A stretch of DNA of 64,000 nt. Origin: Vibrio crassostreae 9ZC13. GTDB lineage: Bacteria; Pseudomonadota; Gammaproteobacteria; Enterobacterales; Vibrionaceae. Under the pieces are notes generated by a model that saw nothing but the letters and a program-made list of their open reading frames with translations, had not been told where the DNA came from and ran no database searches. A program made the position numbers and the translations under genes. The DNA is taken from positions 613,209 to 677,208 of the forward strand of contig NZ_AJYZ02000041.1 of NCBI RefSeq assembly GCF_000272045.2, in the 5' to 3' direction. Position 1 is the stretch's first letter, and the number at the start of each line of letters is the position of its first letter. Shown piece after piece: positions 27,013 through 35,842 of the stretch.

Positions 27013-28443
27013 ATGTTTAAGAACCTTTTTGCTAGCCTGCAGAAAGTTGGTAAGTCTCTGATGCTTCCAGTATCAGTTTTACCAGTTGCGGGTATTTTGC
27101 TAGGTGTCGGTGCAGCAGATCTTCCTTTCATTCCAGAAATCGTTTCAAACTTAATGGAACAAGCTGGTGGTTCAGTATTCGGTCAAATGGCACTACTGTT
27201 CGCAGTAGGTGTTGCACTTGGCTTTACTAACAACGATGGTGTAGCGGGTCTAGCTGCTATCGTTGGTTATGGCATCATGACTGCTACACTTGGCGTAATG
27301 GCTGGTGTAATGGGCGTTGATAAAATCGATACTGGTGTACTAGGTGGTATCCTAGTCGGTGGTGTTGCTGCTTGGGCATTCAACCGTTTCTTCCGTATTC
27401 AACTACCAGAGTACCTTGGCTTCTTCGCTGGTAAGCGTGCTGTGCCAATCATCACAGGTTTCTCTGCGATTGGTCTAGCAATCCTACTATCTGTAGTATG
27501 GCCACCAGTTGGCGGCGCTATCTCTGCGTTCTCTGATTGGGCTGCTCACCAAAACCCACAAGTGGCGTTTGGTATCTACGGTATCGTTGAGCGTTCTCTA
27601 ATTCCATTTGGTCTTCACCACGTTTGGAACGTACCTTTCTTCTTTGAAGCTGGTACTTGTGTAAACGCTGCTGGCGAAACTCAAAACGGTGTTCTTACTT
27701 GTTACTTAGTTGCTGATGACGCATCTCGTGCAGCGGGCAATGGCTTCGGTCAGCTAGCTGGTGGTTACATGTTCAAGATGTTCGGTCTACCTGCTGCTGC
27801 AATCGCGATTGCACACTCAGCTAAGCCTGAAAACCGCGCTAAAGTAATGGGCATCATGGCTTCTGCTGCGTTGACTTCATTCCTAACGGGTATCACTGAA
27901 CCAATCGAATTCTCTTTCCTATTCGTTGCTCCAGTACTGTACGCAATCCACGCTCTACTAGCTGGTTCTGCATACGTTCTTGCGAACACTCTAGGTTTTG
28001 TACACGGTACATCTTTCTCACACGGTCTAATCGACTTCCTAGTTCTATCTGGCAACGCGTCTAAGATGGGCCTAATGGTTGTATGTGGTATTGCTTACGC
28101 TGCAATTTACTACATCGTATTCCGCACTGTGATTAAAGCTCTAGACCTTAAAACTCCAGGCCGTGAAGACGAGACTGAAGAAGAGTCAGTTGCGACTGGT
28201 TCTGAACTTGCTGGTGAGCTAGTTGCTGCATTCGGTGGCAAAGCGAACATCACTGGTCTTGACGCTTGTATTACTCGTCTACGTGTTGCAGTAGCTGATA
28301 CAGCTCTTGTTGACCAAGACAAGCTGAAGAAACTAGGCGCTGCAGGTGTTGTAGTAGTAGCGGGTGGCGTACAAGCTATCTTCGGTACTAAGTCTGACAA
28401 CCTTAAGACAGACATGGATGAGTGGATCCGTAACAACGGTTAA
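27013..28443 (+). CDS. ptsG: PTS glucose transporter subunit IIBC
   Basis: Inner-membrane permease that imports and phosphorylates glucose, receiving phosphate from EIIA(Glc). From MFKNLFASLQKVGK it is 476 aa, one less than E. coli PtsG. The EIIC membrane domain covers about 15-385, and the EIIB domain at the C-terminus has the phosphorylated Cys (about 419) in GLDACITRLR. An open stretch of 25 codons upstream lacks a ribosome binding site. Neighbours ycfH-ptsG match E. coli. mlc, the known ptsG repressor family, lies 5 kb away. Confidence 0.96.
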   Translation: MFKNLFASLQKVGKSLMLPVSVLPVAGILLGVGAADLPFIPEIVSNLMEQAGGSVFGQMALLFAVGVALGFTNNDGVAGLAAIVGYGIMTATLGVMAGVMGVDKIDTGVLGGILVGGVAAWAFNRFFRIQLPEYLGFFAGKRAVPIITGFSAIGLAILLSVVWPPVGGAISAFSDWAAHQNPQVAFGIYGIVERSLIPFGLHHVWNVPFFFEAGTCVNAAGETQNGVLTCYLVADDASRAAGNGFGQLAGGYMFKMFGLPAAAIAIAHSAKPENRAKVMGIMASAALTSFLTGITEPIEFSFLFVAPVLYAIHALLAGSAYVLANTLGFVHGTSFSHGLIDFLVLSGNASKMGLMVVCGIAYAAIYYIVFRTVIKALDLKTPGREDETEEESVATGSELAGELVAAFGGKANITGLDACITRLRVAVADTALVDQDKLKKLGAAGVVVVAGGVQAIFGTKSDNLKTDMDEWIRNNG

Positions 28444-28463
28444 TTCTCTGATTCAATAAATTG

Positions 28464-28491
28464 AAAGGAGGCCGAAAGGCCTCCTTTTTTG
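28464..28491 (+). terminator. Terminator of ptsG
   Basis: AAAGGAGGCC-GAAA-GGCCTCCTTT with a GNRA-type loop and T-tract. Confidence 0.92.
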
Positions 28492-28672
28492 TTTTCTGCT
28501 CTATGAAAGATCTATTGTGCTTAATCTCCATTAACTCAGGTACTTATCATTCAACTCGATCATTTGATGGTCGTTCCCAAATTTTTCGTGTCTTTTATCT
28601 TTTACCCAGCGATGACACCTTTTGCTGAGATTCCAGTAGACTTCCGTTTTTTAAGTACAGTCTGAGAATATT

Positions 28673-29077
28673 ATGAAACATCGTTACTTGATCGGCCTTA
28701 TGTGCTGCAGCGGAGCTTCGTTTGCTCAAGCTTCTGAAGCTCCAGCTTTGGAAGTGGGACTCGCCATTGACCAAGACCTGAGTGTCGTTGTGGAATTTGA
28801 TCAGAAATACCGTGCTACGATTGGCAATGACGGCGCTGCCTTTGATTACATTTTGAAGCGTGGTCAGTTCGAGACTGAAGCTCCGTTGAGCTGGTACGTC
28901 GGTGCTGGTGCTTGGGCTGAATGGAATGACGACTTTGGCTTACGCTTGCCGTTAGGCGTGAAAGTGAATTTCTACGAAGGTTGGAATGCTTACGCTCAAG
29001 TTCACCCTGAACTCGATATGTATAAAGGTGTTGAGTTGCAAGTGGGCGGCGCTTTAGGTGTTACCTATAAGTTCTAA
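28673..29077 (+). CDS. Small secreted outer-membrane-type protein, unknown
   Basis: The family is not recognised. The 134-aa product has a probable signal peptide (MKHRYLIGLMCCSGASFAQA, cleavage near residue 20-21). The rest alternates hydrophobic and polar residues with aromatic-rich strands, and it ends in VTYKF, the Phe-terminated pattern of outer-membrane beta-barrels. At about 114 mature residues it is short for an 8-strand barrel. A bidirectional terminator separates it from the convergent 29170-29763 gene, also barrel-like. GAGAA precedes the ATG. Confidence 0.7.
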   Translation: MKHRYLIGLMCCSGASFAQASEAPALEVGLAIDQDLSVVVEFDQKYRATIGNDGAAFDYILKRGQFETEAPLSWYVGAGAWAEWNDDFGLRLPLGVKVNFYEGWNAYAQVHPELDMYKGVELQVGGALGVTYKF

Positions 29078-29103
29078 CCTGAACTAAAACCGTTTTAATA
29101 ATG

Positions 29104-29130
29104 AAAAAACCAGCATTTAGCTGGTTTTTT
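29104..29130. terminator. Bidirectional terminator between two small OM-protein genes
   Basis: AAAAAACCAGC-ATTTA-GCTGGTTTTTT, A- and T-flanked on both sides. Confidence 0.9.
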
Positions 29131-29169
29131 AGTTTGGGCCGATCTTATATTTTTGCTTCATTGAGCCGC

Positions 29170-29763
29170 TTAGAAAGTAAAACTCAGTCCGACATTGGCT
29201 TGGAATTGGTTCATCCAGTCGGTATCAAAGCGAATGATGCACTCTTGCCCGTTATTTGGGATATTACAAACACCGGAGGTATCGTTGTCGACAACCGTGC
29301 CTAACCAACGTACTTGTGTGTTCAACGCTAGTCGGTCACTAAATTTGTACTCTAAGCCACCAAAGATAGAAGTTGAGAATCCATACTTATCTTTTGCCCA
29401 GTCTACATCGACGTAAGAAGCACCCAGGCCTAGCCCTAGATAACCCGACAACACAGGCGAAGCAGGGTAGTAGATGCTGCTTTGAAGGTGCAGGTATTGG
29501 ATGGAGGAGCTTAGGTTAAGCGTTTCTAATTCCGAGCTCTGATTGGAGTAGAAGAAGCCGATGCGTCCTTTTTCAAGTGGCGCTTCAATGGCAAAGGTGT
29601 AATTTTCAGAGCCTTTCATGTCATAGGTTTTACCGTCCTGGTCTTCGACACTGCCACCGCCGGTATAACCTACCATAGGTGTAATGATGATCTCCGGCGA
29701 AGCATACGCGCTTGAAACGGAGAGAAGCGTAATCAGTGCCATCATATTTGCTTTGTTATTCAT
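29170..29763 (-). CDS. Outer membrane beta-barrel protein, unknown role
   Basis: A 197-aa product with a signal peptide (MNNKANMMALITLLSVSSAYA). The remaining residues alternate as in an 8-10 stranded barrel and end in VGLSFTF with the terminal Phe of Omp85-inserted proteins. Repeated Gly/Tyr-rich strands (SGYLGLGLGASYVDVDW, FGGLEYKFSDRLALNTQVRW) resemble OmpW/OmpA-type porin-like proteins. The in-frame ATG six codons upstream has no ribosome binding site; AAGGAT is 8 bases before the chosen start. Substrate unknown. Confidence 0.75.
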   Translation of the reverse strand: MNNKANMMALITLLSVSSAYASPEIIITPMVGYTGGGSVEDQDGKTYDMKGSENYTFAIEAPLEKGRIGFFYSNQSSELETLNLSSSIQYLHLQSSIYYPASPVLSGYLGLGLGASYVDVDWAKDKYGFSTSIFGGLEYKFSDRLALNTQVRWLGTVVDNDTSGVCNIPNNGQECIIRFDTDWMNQFQANVGLSFTF

Positions 29764-29908
29764 GAGTATATCCTTATCCATACACTTACTAATTGTGATG
29801 GTTACATCAATATTGTGCGACTAATTTCGACGATTCTTGAAGATACTTCACACACCTGATAGTACTTAAATAGAGACTCGACAAATTAATAATAAACCAG
29901 AGGTGTCT

Positions 29909-29998
29909 ATGGACCATAATCTGAAAAATGCCCTACAAATTACCGTGTTTATCTACATGATCATTCTTTCATTTGGCTTTATTGCGATTGGTAGTTAA
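29909..29998 (+). CDS. Very small membrane protein, probably YnhF-like
   Basis: A 29-aa ORF starting MDHNLKNALQITVF, with AGAGG 5 bases upstream. One membrane segment (about residues 10-27) follows a short charged N-terminus. The length and pattern resemble the 29-aa E. coli membrane protein YnhF (LK near the N-terminus, a hydrophobic stretch, Gly/Ala near the end). This is recall by eye, not an alignment. It lies 41 bases before the patatin gene on the same strand and may share its transcript. Confidence 0.6.
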   Translation: MDHNLKNALQITVFIYMIILSFGFIAIGS

Positions 29999-30039
29999 TA
30001 CCATCTATTGCGAGGCTGAGTTTTGATACTCAGGGAATA

Positions 30040-31254
30040 ATGAATAGTGGGATTATAACCAATATTGATACAGCAATAGACTTGGATTATTACGCTAAGT
30101 TTATTGCTGGAAAAACAGCACTGGTCGCTCAAGGTGGCGGACAGAGAAGTATTTTTACTTCTGGAGTGCTGGATGCCTTTCTTCTCTCAAATTTTGACCC
30201 CTTCGACGAATTTTTTGGTACCTCAGCAGGTGCTCTCAACTTATGTGCTTATCTGTGCCGTGATAAAGGCCTTGGACGTTCTTTTGTTCTCGACCTCACA
30301 ACCTCACCAGAGTTCTTCAATCTCTTTTCCTATATACGACACAGAAAGAACCTAGGATTAGAATGGGCGCTAGAACAAATCATGGCTTACCCATATAAGC
30401 TCGATCTGGATTTAGGGCGACAAACGCTAGGCGATCGCCACTTCTATGCGGCTGTAACGGATTCCAAAGACTTACGAGACCACTACTTCCCATTATTGGG
30501 CGAAGATTGGTACAAGGTGATGATTGCGACCTGTGCTATTCCTCGCTTGTACAATGACGAAGTCTTTATTGGTGACAGTGCTTATGTGGACGGTGGTGTA
30601 TCGGCGTGTATCCCAGTTCAGGAAGCGTGGCGAAGACAAGCTCGTTCTATTGTGGTGATTCGTACTGAGCCAGTGGTGGAGGAAGGTAATACCCATTTGG
30701 TTGAAGCACCAGTTAAGGGATCTTCAGTCAAAGCGCCTAAACCTATATCTGCAGAAGAACTGGAGTGGTTCCGCGAATCTTTCGACAGTGTTCAAGGCCA
30801 TTGGCAACAGAAAGTGGAACAGTGGAAAACCGACTGGACCTCTTTCTTCCAACAACAAATTATGCGCTCAAAAGAGCAGAAGCGTGACCGTGGGCATTTA
30901 GACCTGCTGAACGGTGGTCGCTGGCTATTTGGTGCAGATGATATTTATCGCTTAAGTCATTTAATCGGAGATAAGTTTGATTCAGGGTTGGCTGACATGC
31001 TGATGGTGCATTATCAGACCTACTCATTGACTCAGGATTTTTTGAATTCGCCACCAGACGACGCGTTTGTGGTTCAGATAGCACCTAGTCAAACGCTTAA
31101 ATCGAGCTCATTAATGAGTCATAAAGATGATTTACTGCATGATTACGAATTGGGTTTAGAAGCCGGTTACCGATTTGTGGAGACCTATACCTCAACGGAA
31201 AACGCTCGCAACTCGCATATGCCACAGTTAGCCACCATTGCTGCGGGTAACTAA
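30040..31254 (+). CDS. Patatin-like phospholipase family protein
   Basis: Predicted lipid acyl hydrolase of 404 aa. The patatin core has the oxyanion GGGQRS segment (about 33-38), the nucleophile Ser62 in FGTSAGAL and the dyad Asp184 in VDGGVSA. The C-terminal half (about 230-404) is a helical extension rich in Trp/Gln/Lys, as in YjjU-type bacterial patatins. No signal peptide is seen, so a cytosolic or membrane-peripheral role is likely. Substrate unknown. AGGGA precedes the ATG. Confidence 0.9.
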   Translation: MNSGIITNIDTAIDLDYYAKFIAGKTALVAQGGGQRSIFTSGVLDAFLLSNFDPFDEFFGTSAGALNLCAYLCRDKGLGRSFVLDLTTSPEFFNLFSYIRHRKNLGLEWALEQIMAYPYKLDLDLGRQTLGDRHFYAAVTDSKDLRDHYFPLLGEDWYKVMIATCAIPRLYNDEVFIGDSAYVDGGVSACIPVQEAWRRQARSIVVIRTEPVVEEGNTHLVEAPVKGSSVKAPKPISAEELEWFRESFDSVQGHWQQKVEQWKTDWTSFFQQQIMRSKEQKRDRGHLDLLNGGRWLFGADDIYRLSHLIGDKFDSGLADMLMVHYQTYSLTQDFLNSPPDDAFVVQIAPSQTLKSSSLMSHKDDLLHDYELGLEAGYRFVETYTSTENARNSHMPQLATIAAGN

Positions 31255-31334
31255 TTCCCGAAGTTGATGAGCTAGCATGCTGTGAGCTCGTTATGCTGTT
31301 TAAGCAGATTTTAGTGAGTCGTGTTCTGAAATGA

Positions 31335-31377
31335 AAAAGGGTTATTGAACTTGGTTCGATAACCCTTTTAAGTTTTT
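31335..31377. terminator. Bidirectional terminator between patatin gene and pyk
   Basis: AAAAGGGTTAT and ATAACCCTTTT pair, with an inner GAAC/GTTC step and loop TTG. A's and T's flank both ends. Confidence 0.88.
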
Positions 31378-31413
31378 GAGATTAGGCGAATCGTTTCGCC
31401 TTAAGGTCAAATA

Positions 31414-32862
31414 TTAGGTGACAGGCAAGATTCTCATACAGTTGGTTGACCCTGCTACATCCATAATGTCGCCTTGAGTGACGATCACTAGGTCACCAAA
31501 CTTAAGGTGTCCTTTCTCTTTCAAGCAAGTGAGTGTAGATAGTGCAATGTCAAAGCTGTCTTCGGCTTCTGTCTCGAAGTAGATTGGTGTCACACCTCGG
31601 TATAAGGTACAGCGATTAAGCGTTCCTTCGTTACGAGACAGCGCGTAGATCGGCATGTCGGCACTCAGGCGAGACATCATCAATGCGGTGCGGCCTGACT
31701 CGGTGAGAGTGACAACGCCTTTAATGCCTTCCATATGGTTTGCAGAGTAGATGGTCGCCATCGAAACGGTTTCTTCGGCAGTAACAAAGGTGCGGTCAAT
31801 ACGGTAATTGGATTGGTTATTAATGCCTGCCATTTTTTCCGCACCAATACAGACTTCAGCCATCGATTTTACGGTCTCGACTGGGTAGTCACCAGCTGCA
31901 GTTTCACCAGACAGCATCACAGCATCGGTGCCATCGAGTACGGCGTTGGCAACATCCATAACTTCGGCACGGGTTGGCATTGGCGCAGAAATCATTGATT
32001 CCATCATCTGAGTTGCGGTGATGACAGTTCGGTTAAGCGCTCTAGCACGGCGTATAAGCTGTTTTTGTACTCCGACTAACTCAGGGTCGCCAATTTCCAC
32101 TCCGAGGTCACCACGAGCCACCATGACCACATCTGAGGCCATTATGATGTCATCCATGTTCTCAACTGTAGCTACTGTCTCTGCTCGCTCCACTTTTGCG
32201 ACGAGGTGAGCTTCTAAGCCGGCTTCTCGTGCAAGCTGACGAGCATAGTGCATGTCTTCACCATTACGAGGGAAAGACACCGCTAGGTAATCCACTTTGA
32301 TTTGTGCGGCGGTGACGATGTCGCGCTTGTCTTTTTCTGTTAGCGCTTCTGCGGAAAGGCCACCCCCTTTTTTGTTGATGCCTTTGTTATTTGAGAGTGG
32401 GCCGCCAATGATGACTTCGGTATGAACGCGACAGCCTTCCACTTTGGTTACTTTGAGTTGAACACGACCATCGTCAAGCAACAGTATATCGCCGGCGGAT
32501 ACGTCGTTAGGCAGTTCTTTGTAATCAAGGCCAACGGCTTCTTGATTGCCTTCACCTAAACCTAGGCTGCTATCGAGAGTGAACAGGTCGCCTACGGCAA
32601 GTTGGATTTTGCCATCTTTGAATGTCGACACACGAATCTTGGGACCTTGTAAGTCTCCGAGAATGGCGATTTGAGTACCGTGTCTTTTTGCTATTGCTCT
32701 GACTTTTTCTGCGCGTTGTATATGGTCGTCGCTGGTGCCGTGAGAGAAGTTCATACGAACAATATTGGCACCGGCTTTGATGATCTCTTCAAGCACGTTA
32801 CCTTTATCAGTAGAAGGGCCTAGCGTTGTGACGATTTTCGTTTTTCTTAATTCGGCTGTCAT
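31414..32862 (-). CDS. pykA: Pyruvate kinase II
   Basis: Converts phosphoenolpyruvate and ADP to pyruvate and ATP, the last step of glycolysis. The 482-aa product follows E. coli PykA (type II) rather than PykF: it starts LRKTKIVTTLGPSTDKGN and has LGDLQGPKIRVSTF, LLLDDGRVQLKV and NNKGINKKGGGLSAEALTEKD. The catalytic Lys and Mg ligands lie in KVERAE and MVARGDLGVEIG. The AMP/sugar-phosphate-sensing C-terminal domain is complete. AGGAG precedes the ATG. It is divergent from mlc. Confidence 0.95.
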   Translation of the reverse strand: MTAELRKTKIVTTLGPSTDKGNVLEEIIKAGANIVRMNFSHGTSDDHIQRAEKVRAIAKRHGTQIAILGDLQGPKIRVSTFKDGKIQLAVGDLFTLDSSLGLGEGNQEAVGLDYKELPNDVSAGDILLLDDGRVQLKVTKVEGCRVHTEVIIGGPLSNNKGINKKGGGLSAEALTEKDKRDIVTAAQIKVDYLAVSFPRNGEDMHYARQLAREAGLEAHLVAKVERAETVATVENMDDIIMASDVVMVARGDLGVEIGDPELVGVQKQLIRRARALNRTVITATQMMESMISAPMPTRAEVMDVANAVLDGTDAVMLSGETAAGDYPVETVKSMAEVCIGAEKMAGINNQSNYRIDRTFVTAEETVSMATIYSANHMEGIKGVVTLTESGRTALMMSRLSADMPIYALSRNEGTLNRCTLYRGVTPIYFETEAEDSFDIALSTLTCLKEKGHLKFGDLVIVTQGDIMDVAGSTNCMRILPVT

Positions 32863-33181
32863 GAATACTCCTAGAGTGAGGCCAAGTAATCTTTTAAAAG
32901 ACTGAATTAAGTATATGCATTAATTGATAATTTATTGGGAGCTAGGAGGATATTTCTTGATTTGCCTTTAATTATTGAATTCAGGGCTCAAATGCGATGT
33001 TTTATTCTGAAAATTAAGTCGCAAATTATCGATGTGGGTGTTAATTTTCCTCGAACTATTTGACTCGATACACAAAGATTCATGTATATACGTGATACTG
33101 GTCACGGCGATATACCAAGTGACTTCACAATTACTTCGCAAAGTAAAAAAATTACCTCGTTGATGATTTCTGGAGCGTAAA
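32863..33181. other. pykA-mlc divergent control region (319 bp)
   Basis: No gene. The AT-rich region carries a perfect 6-bp inverted repeat TTACTT-CGCA-AAGTAA at 33131-33146, 35 bases before the mlc start. I see no strong promoter hexamers. Confidence 0.4.
33131..33146. promoter_or_regulatory. Candidate operator before mlc
   Basis: TTACTTCGCAAAGTAA is a perfect two-fold symmetric 16-mer (6-4-6). Its position in the mlc leader fits an autoregulatory operator. This is inference; no binding consensus was tested. Confidence 0.35.
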
Positions 33182-34399
33182 ATGTACATGGCTCAACCGG
33201 GCCATATTGATCATATCAAACAGGTCAATGCTGGTCGTGTATATAAACTAATTGACCTTAAAGGTCCTATTTCTCGTATCGATCTGTCCAAGCAAAGTGA
33301 GTTGGCTCCGGCGAGTATTACTAAAATTACCCGTGAACTCATTGAAGCTCACCTTATTCACGAAACGACGGTTCAAGAAGCCACGACTCGTGGGCGTCCT
33401 GCTGTCGGTCTGCAAACCAATAACGAAGGTTGGCAATTTTTGTCGATGCGTCTTGGTCGCGGATACTTGACGATCGCGCTCCATGAATTGGGCGGCGACG
33501 TGCTTATCGATACCAAGATTGATATCCATGAACGTGATCAAGACGATGTGCTTGCGCGTCTTCTCCATGAAATCGATGAGTTCTTCCAAACCTATGCCGA
33601 GCAACTCGACAGGGTGACGAGTATCGCTATCACACTGCCAGGTCTGGTGAATTCAGAGCAAGGTATTGTGTTGCAGATGCCGCACTATAACGTTGAAAAC
33701 TTAGCGTTGGGGCCGGAGATCTACAAAGAAACCGGTTTGCCAGTTTTTATTGCCAATGATACCCGAGCGTGGGCATTAGCAGAAAAGCTGTTTGGTAACT
33801 CACAAGACAACGACAACTCTGTTCTTATCTCGATTCACCACGGTTTAGGTGCCGGGATCATTCTTGATGGTCGCGTTCTGCAAGGACGTCACGGTAACAT
33901 CGGTGAGTTGGGGCATATCCAGATCGACAAGGAAGGCAAGCTTTGCCACTGTGGTAATCGAGGCTGTTTAGAAACGGTGGCGAGTTCTCAGGCAATCCGT
34001 GAGCAAGTCAAAGAGCGATTGGTAAATGGTGAAGAATCAACGCTAACGGTGTTTGAAGACGTCACTATTGAACAGATCTGTGCTGCCGCTGCTAATGGGG
34101 ATCCGCTGGCTGTCGAAGTGATTGAACAGTTAGGCCGTTATCTAGGTTCTGCGATTGCGATTGTGATTAACCTGTTCAACCCAGAGAAAATCTTGGTGGG
34201 TGGTGTTATCAATCAGGCGAAGAGCGTGTTATACCCGGCGATTCAAAAGTGTATCGAAGAGCAGAGTCTATCGGTTTACCATAAAGACTTAGAGCTGGTG
34301 GAATCTCGTTTTTATAAGCAGGCAACCATGCCAGGTGCTGCGCTCATCAAGCAGGCCTTATACGATGGCCAACTGTTAATGAAAGTTATTGAAGGTTAA
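33182..34399 (+). CDS. mlc: ROK family transcriptional regulator Mlc
   Basis: Glucose-responsive repressor. In E. coli, Mlc represses ptsG and other PTS genes and is sequestered by dephosphorylated EIICB(Glc). The 405-aa product begins with the Mlc-type helix-turn-helix region (QPGHIDHIKQVNAG, LAPASITKITRELIEAHLI, RGRPAVGL). The ROK domain follows, with the zinc motif CHCGNRGCLE (about 258-267). The first ATG at 33182 is 6 bases from GGAG; a second ATG two codons on is too far. Confidence 0.93.
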   Translation: MYMAQPGHIDHIKQVNAGRVYKLIDLKGPISRIDLSKQSELAPASITKITRELIEAHLIHETTVQEATTRGRPAVGLQTNNEGWQFLSMRLGRGYLTIALHELGGDVLIDTKIDIHERDQDDVLARLLHEIDEFFQTYAEQLDRVTSIAITLPGLVNSEQGIVLQMPHYNVENLALGPEIYKETGLPVFIANDTRAWALAEKLFGNSQDNDNSVLISIHHGLGAGIILDGRVLQGRHGNIGELGHIQIDKEGKLCHCGNRGCLETVASSQAIREQVKERLVNGEESTLTVFEDVTIEQICAAAANGDPLAVEVIEQLGRYLGSAIAIVINLFNPEKILVGGVINQAKSVLYPAIQKCIEEQSLSVYHKDLELVESRFYKQATMPGAALIKQALYDGQLLMKVIEG

Positions 34400-34567
34400 C
34401 CCCTTTTTCTCGTCTTGTAGCCTTACCTTGAACCTTTCCATGTACTTAAGCTTTGTATAACATCATTTGTTGTACTTAGTTTAAGCATTCTGTGCATTGG
34501 CGCTTTGCTTTAACCTATTGAAGTAGGCTATTGTAGCCACAGTTATTATTTGTCACTAAGGTGTTGT

Positions 34568-35509
34568 ATGTCTGGCGTTTTAAATTCGGTTGATCAGAGA
34601 ACCAAACTGGTCGGTGAAAACCGTCTGGAACTCTTGTTATTCAGCTTAAATAGTCGTCAACTATTTGCGATTAACGTATTTAAAGTGAAAGAAGTCCTCA
34701 AAGTGCCAGTACTCACTCGCTTACCGGGCTCTCATCATCATATTACGGGTGTTGCGTCTTTACGTGGTGAATCGGTGCCTGTTATTGATTTGCGTAGTGC
34801 CATTGGCTTTCCGCCATCTCGTGCGGAGTCTCAAGAGAGCAACCTGATTATTACGGAATACAACCGAACCGTACAAGGTTTCTTGGTTGGGCAAGTTCGT
34901 AATATCGTGAACACGACATGGACAGAAATCCAGCCGCCGCCAAAGACAACAGGCCGTGCAAACTACCTAACCGCTATTACGCATATTCAAGAAGAAGAGC
35001 AGCACAAGATCGTCGAGATCATCGATGTTGAGAAAGTGTTGGCTGAGATCATTGATTACGATGTCTCGATCTCTGAAGGCGTTTTAGATGAACAATTAGC
35101 TCAGGAGATGATAGGACGCAATGTGCTTATCGTTGATGACTCTTCAACAGCGCGTAACCAGATCAAAGGCACCTTGTCGCAGTTGGGTTTGAACATTATT
35201 GAGTGTTGTGATGGCTTAGAAGCACTGACCTTACTTAAGGGCTGGTGTGATGAAGGCAAAGACATCAATCAAGAAATATTGTTGATGATCACCGATGCTG
35301 AAATGCCTGAAATGGACGGCTACAAGCTGACACACGAAGTACGTACTGACCCAAGAATGCATGACCTATTCATCACGCTAAATACTTCATTAAGTGGAAG
35401 TTTTAATGAAGCTATGGTTGAGAAAGTAGGGTGTAACCGCTTTATTTCTAAGTTCCAGCCAGACCTCTTGGTTGAAGTGACTCAAGAGCGAATGCGTCAG
35501 ATTTTGTAA
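34568..35509 (+). CDS. cheV: Chemotaxis protein CheV
   Basis: Coupling protein that links chemoreceptors to CheA and carries its own receiver domain for adaptation. The 313-aa product has a CheW-like domain (about 20-160) and a receiver domain (about 180-305) with the acidic pocket VDDSS, the phospho-acceptor Asp (about 243) in ITDAEMPEMDG, and the conserved Thr/Lys (LNTSLSG, FISKFQPD). All phosphorylation residues are intact. AAGGTG supports the start at 34568 over one six codons earlier. It is isolated from the main che operon. Confidence 0.95.
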   Translation: MSGVLNSVDQRTKLVGENRLELLLFSLNSRQLFAINVFKVKEVLKVPVLTRLPGSHHHITGVASLRGESVPVIDLRSAIGFPPSRAESQESNLIITEYNRTVQGFLVGQVRNIVNTTWTEIQPPPKTTGRANYLTAITHIQEEEQHKIVEIIDVEKVLAEIIDYDVSISEGVLDEQLAQEMIGRNVLIVDDSSTARNQIKGTLSQLGLNIIECCDGLEALTLLKGWCDEGKDINQEILLMITDAEMPEMDGYKLTHEVRTDPRMHDLFITLNTSLSGSFNEAMVEKVGCNRFISKFQPDLLVEVTQERMRQIL

Positions 35510-35571
35510 TTAATGCTGCTGTACGGTTTGTTTTGAGTGACCGTATAGACAACGTTTGCTAATATTCACGC

Positions 35572-35598
35572 AGCATATTTTTCTTAACGAAATATGCT
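35572..35598 (+). other. Hairpin upstream of the 31-codon ORF
   Basis: AGCATATTT and AAATATGCT form a 9-bp stem around TTCTTAACG, with no T-run. It is not a normal terminator; it could stabilise or regulate the short downstream ORF. Confidence 0.4.
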
Positions 35599-35646
35599 CA
35601 ACTACTAGCGTAACTTTTCACACACAATCTAAGGTAGTTCCTCTTA

Positions 35647-35742
35647 ATGATATGGTTAACGTCTAAAGTCGTCATGACTTTGAGCTTATTACTGTATAGG
35701 GAATTTAAGAAAAGACGTACGGAAGCTGAAGTTGAGTCATAA
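35647..35742 (+). CDS. Possible 31-aa membrane-associated small protein
   Basis: An ORF starting MIWLTSKVVMTLSLLLYREF, then a basic tail (KKRRTEAEVES). It has a hydrophobic stretch of about 17 residues followed by positive charges, the layout of many small membrane proteins. AAGG lies about 12 bases upstream, rather far, so initiation is uncertain. It sits between cheV and a terminator, and no terminator follows cheV itself. The family is not recognised. Confidence 0.4.
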   Translation: MIWLTSKVVMTLSLLLYREFKKRRTEAEVES

Positions 35743-35759
35743 CTCAACAACTGGAATTG

Positions 35760-35785
35760 AAGGGAAGCGGATGCTTCCCTTTTTC
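35760..35785 (+). terminator. Terminator downstream of cheV and the small ORF
   Basis: AAGGGAAGC-GGAT-GCTTCCCTT followed by TTTTC. Confidence 0.85.
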
Positions 35786-35842
35786 GTTTTTCTTTCTCTC
35801 GTTTCTTTAGCCAATGACCGGTTGAGACCAGTTGGTACTTCG

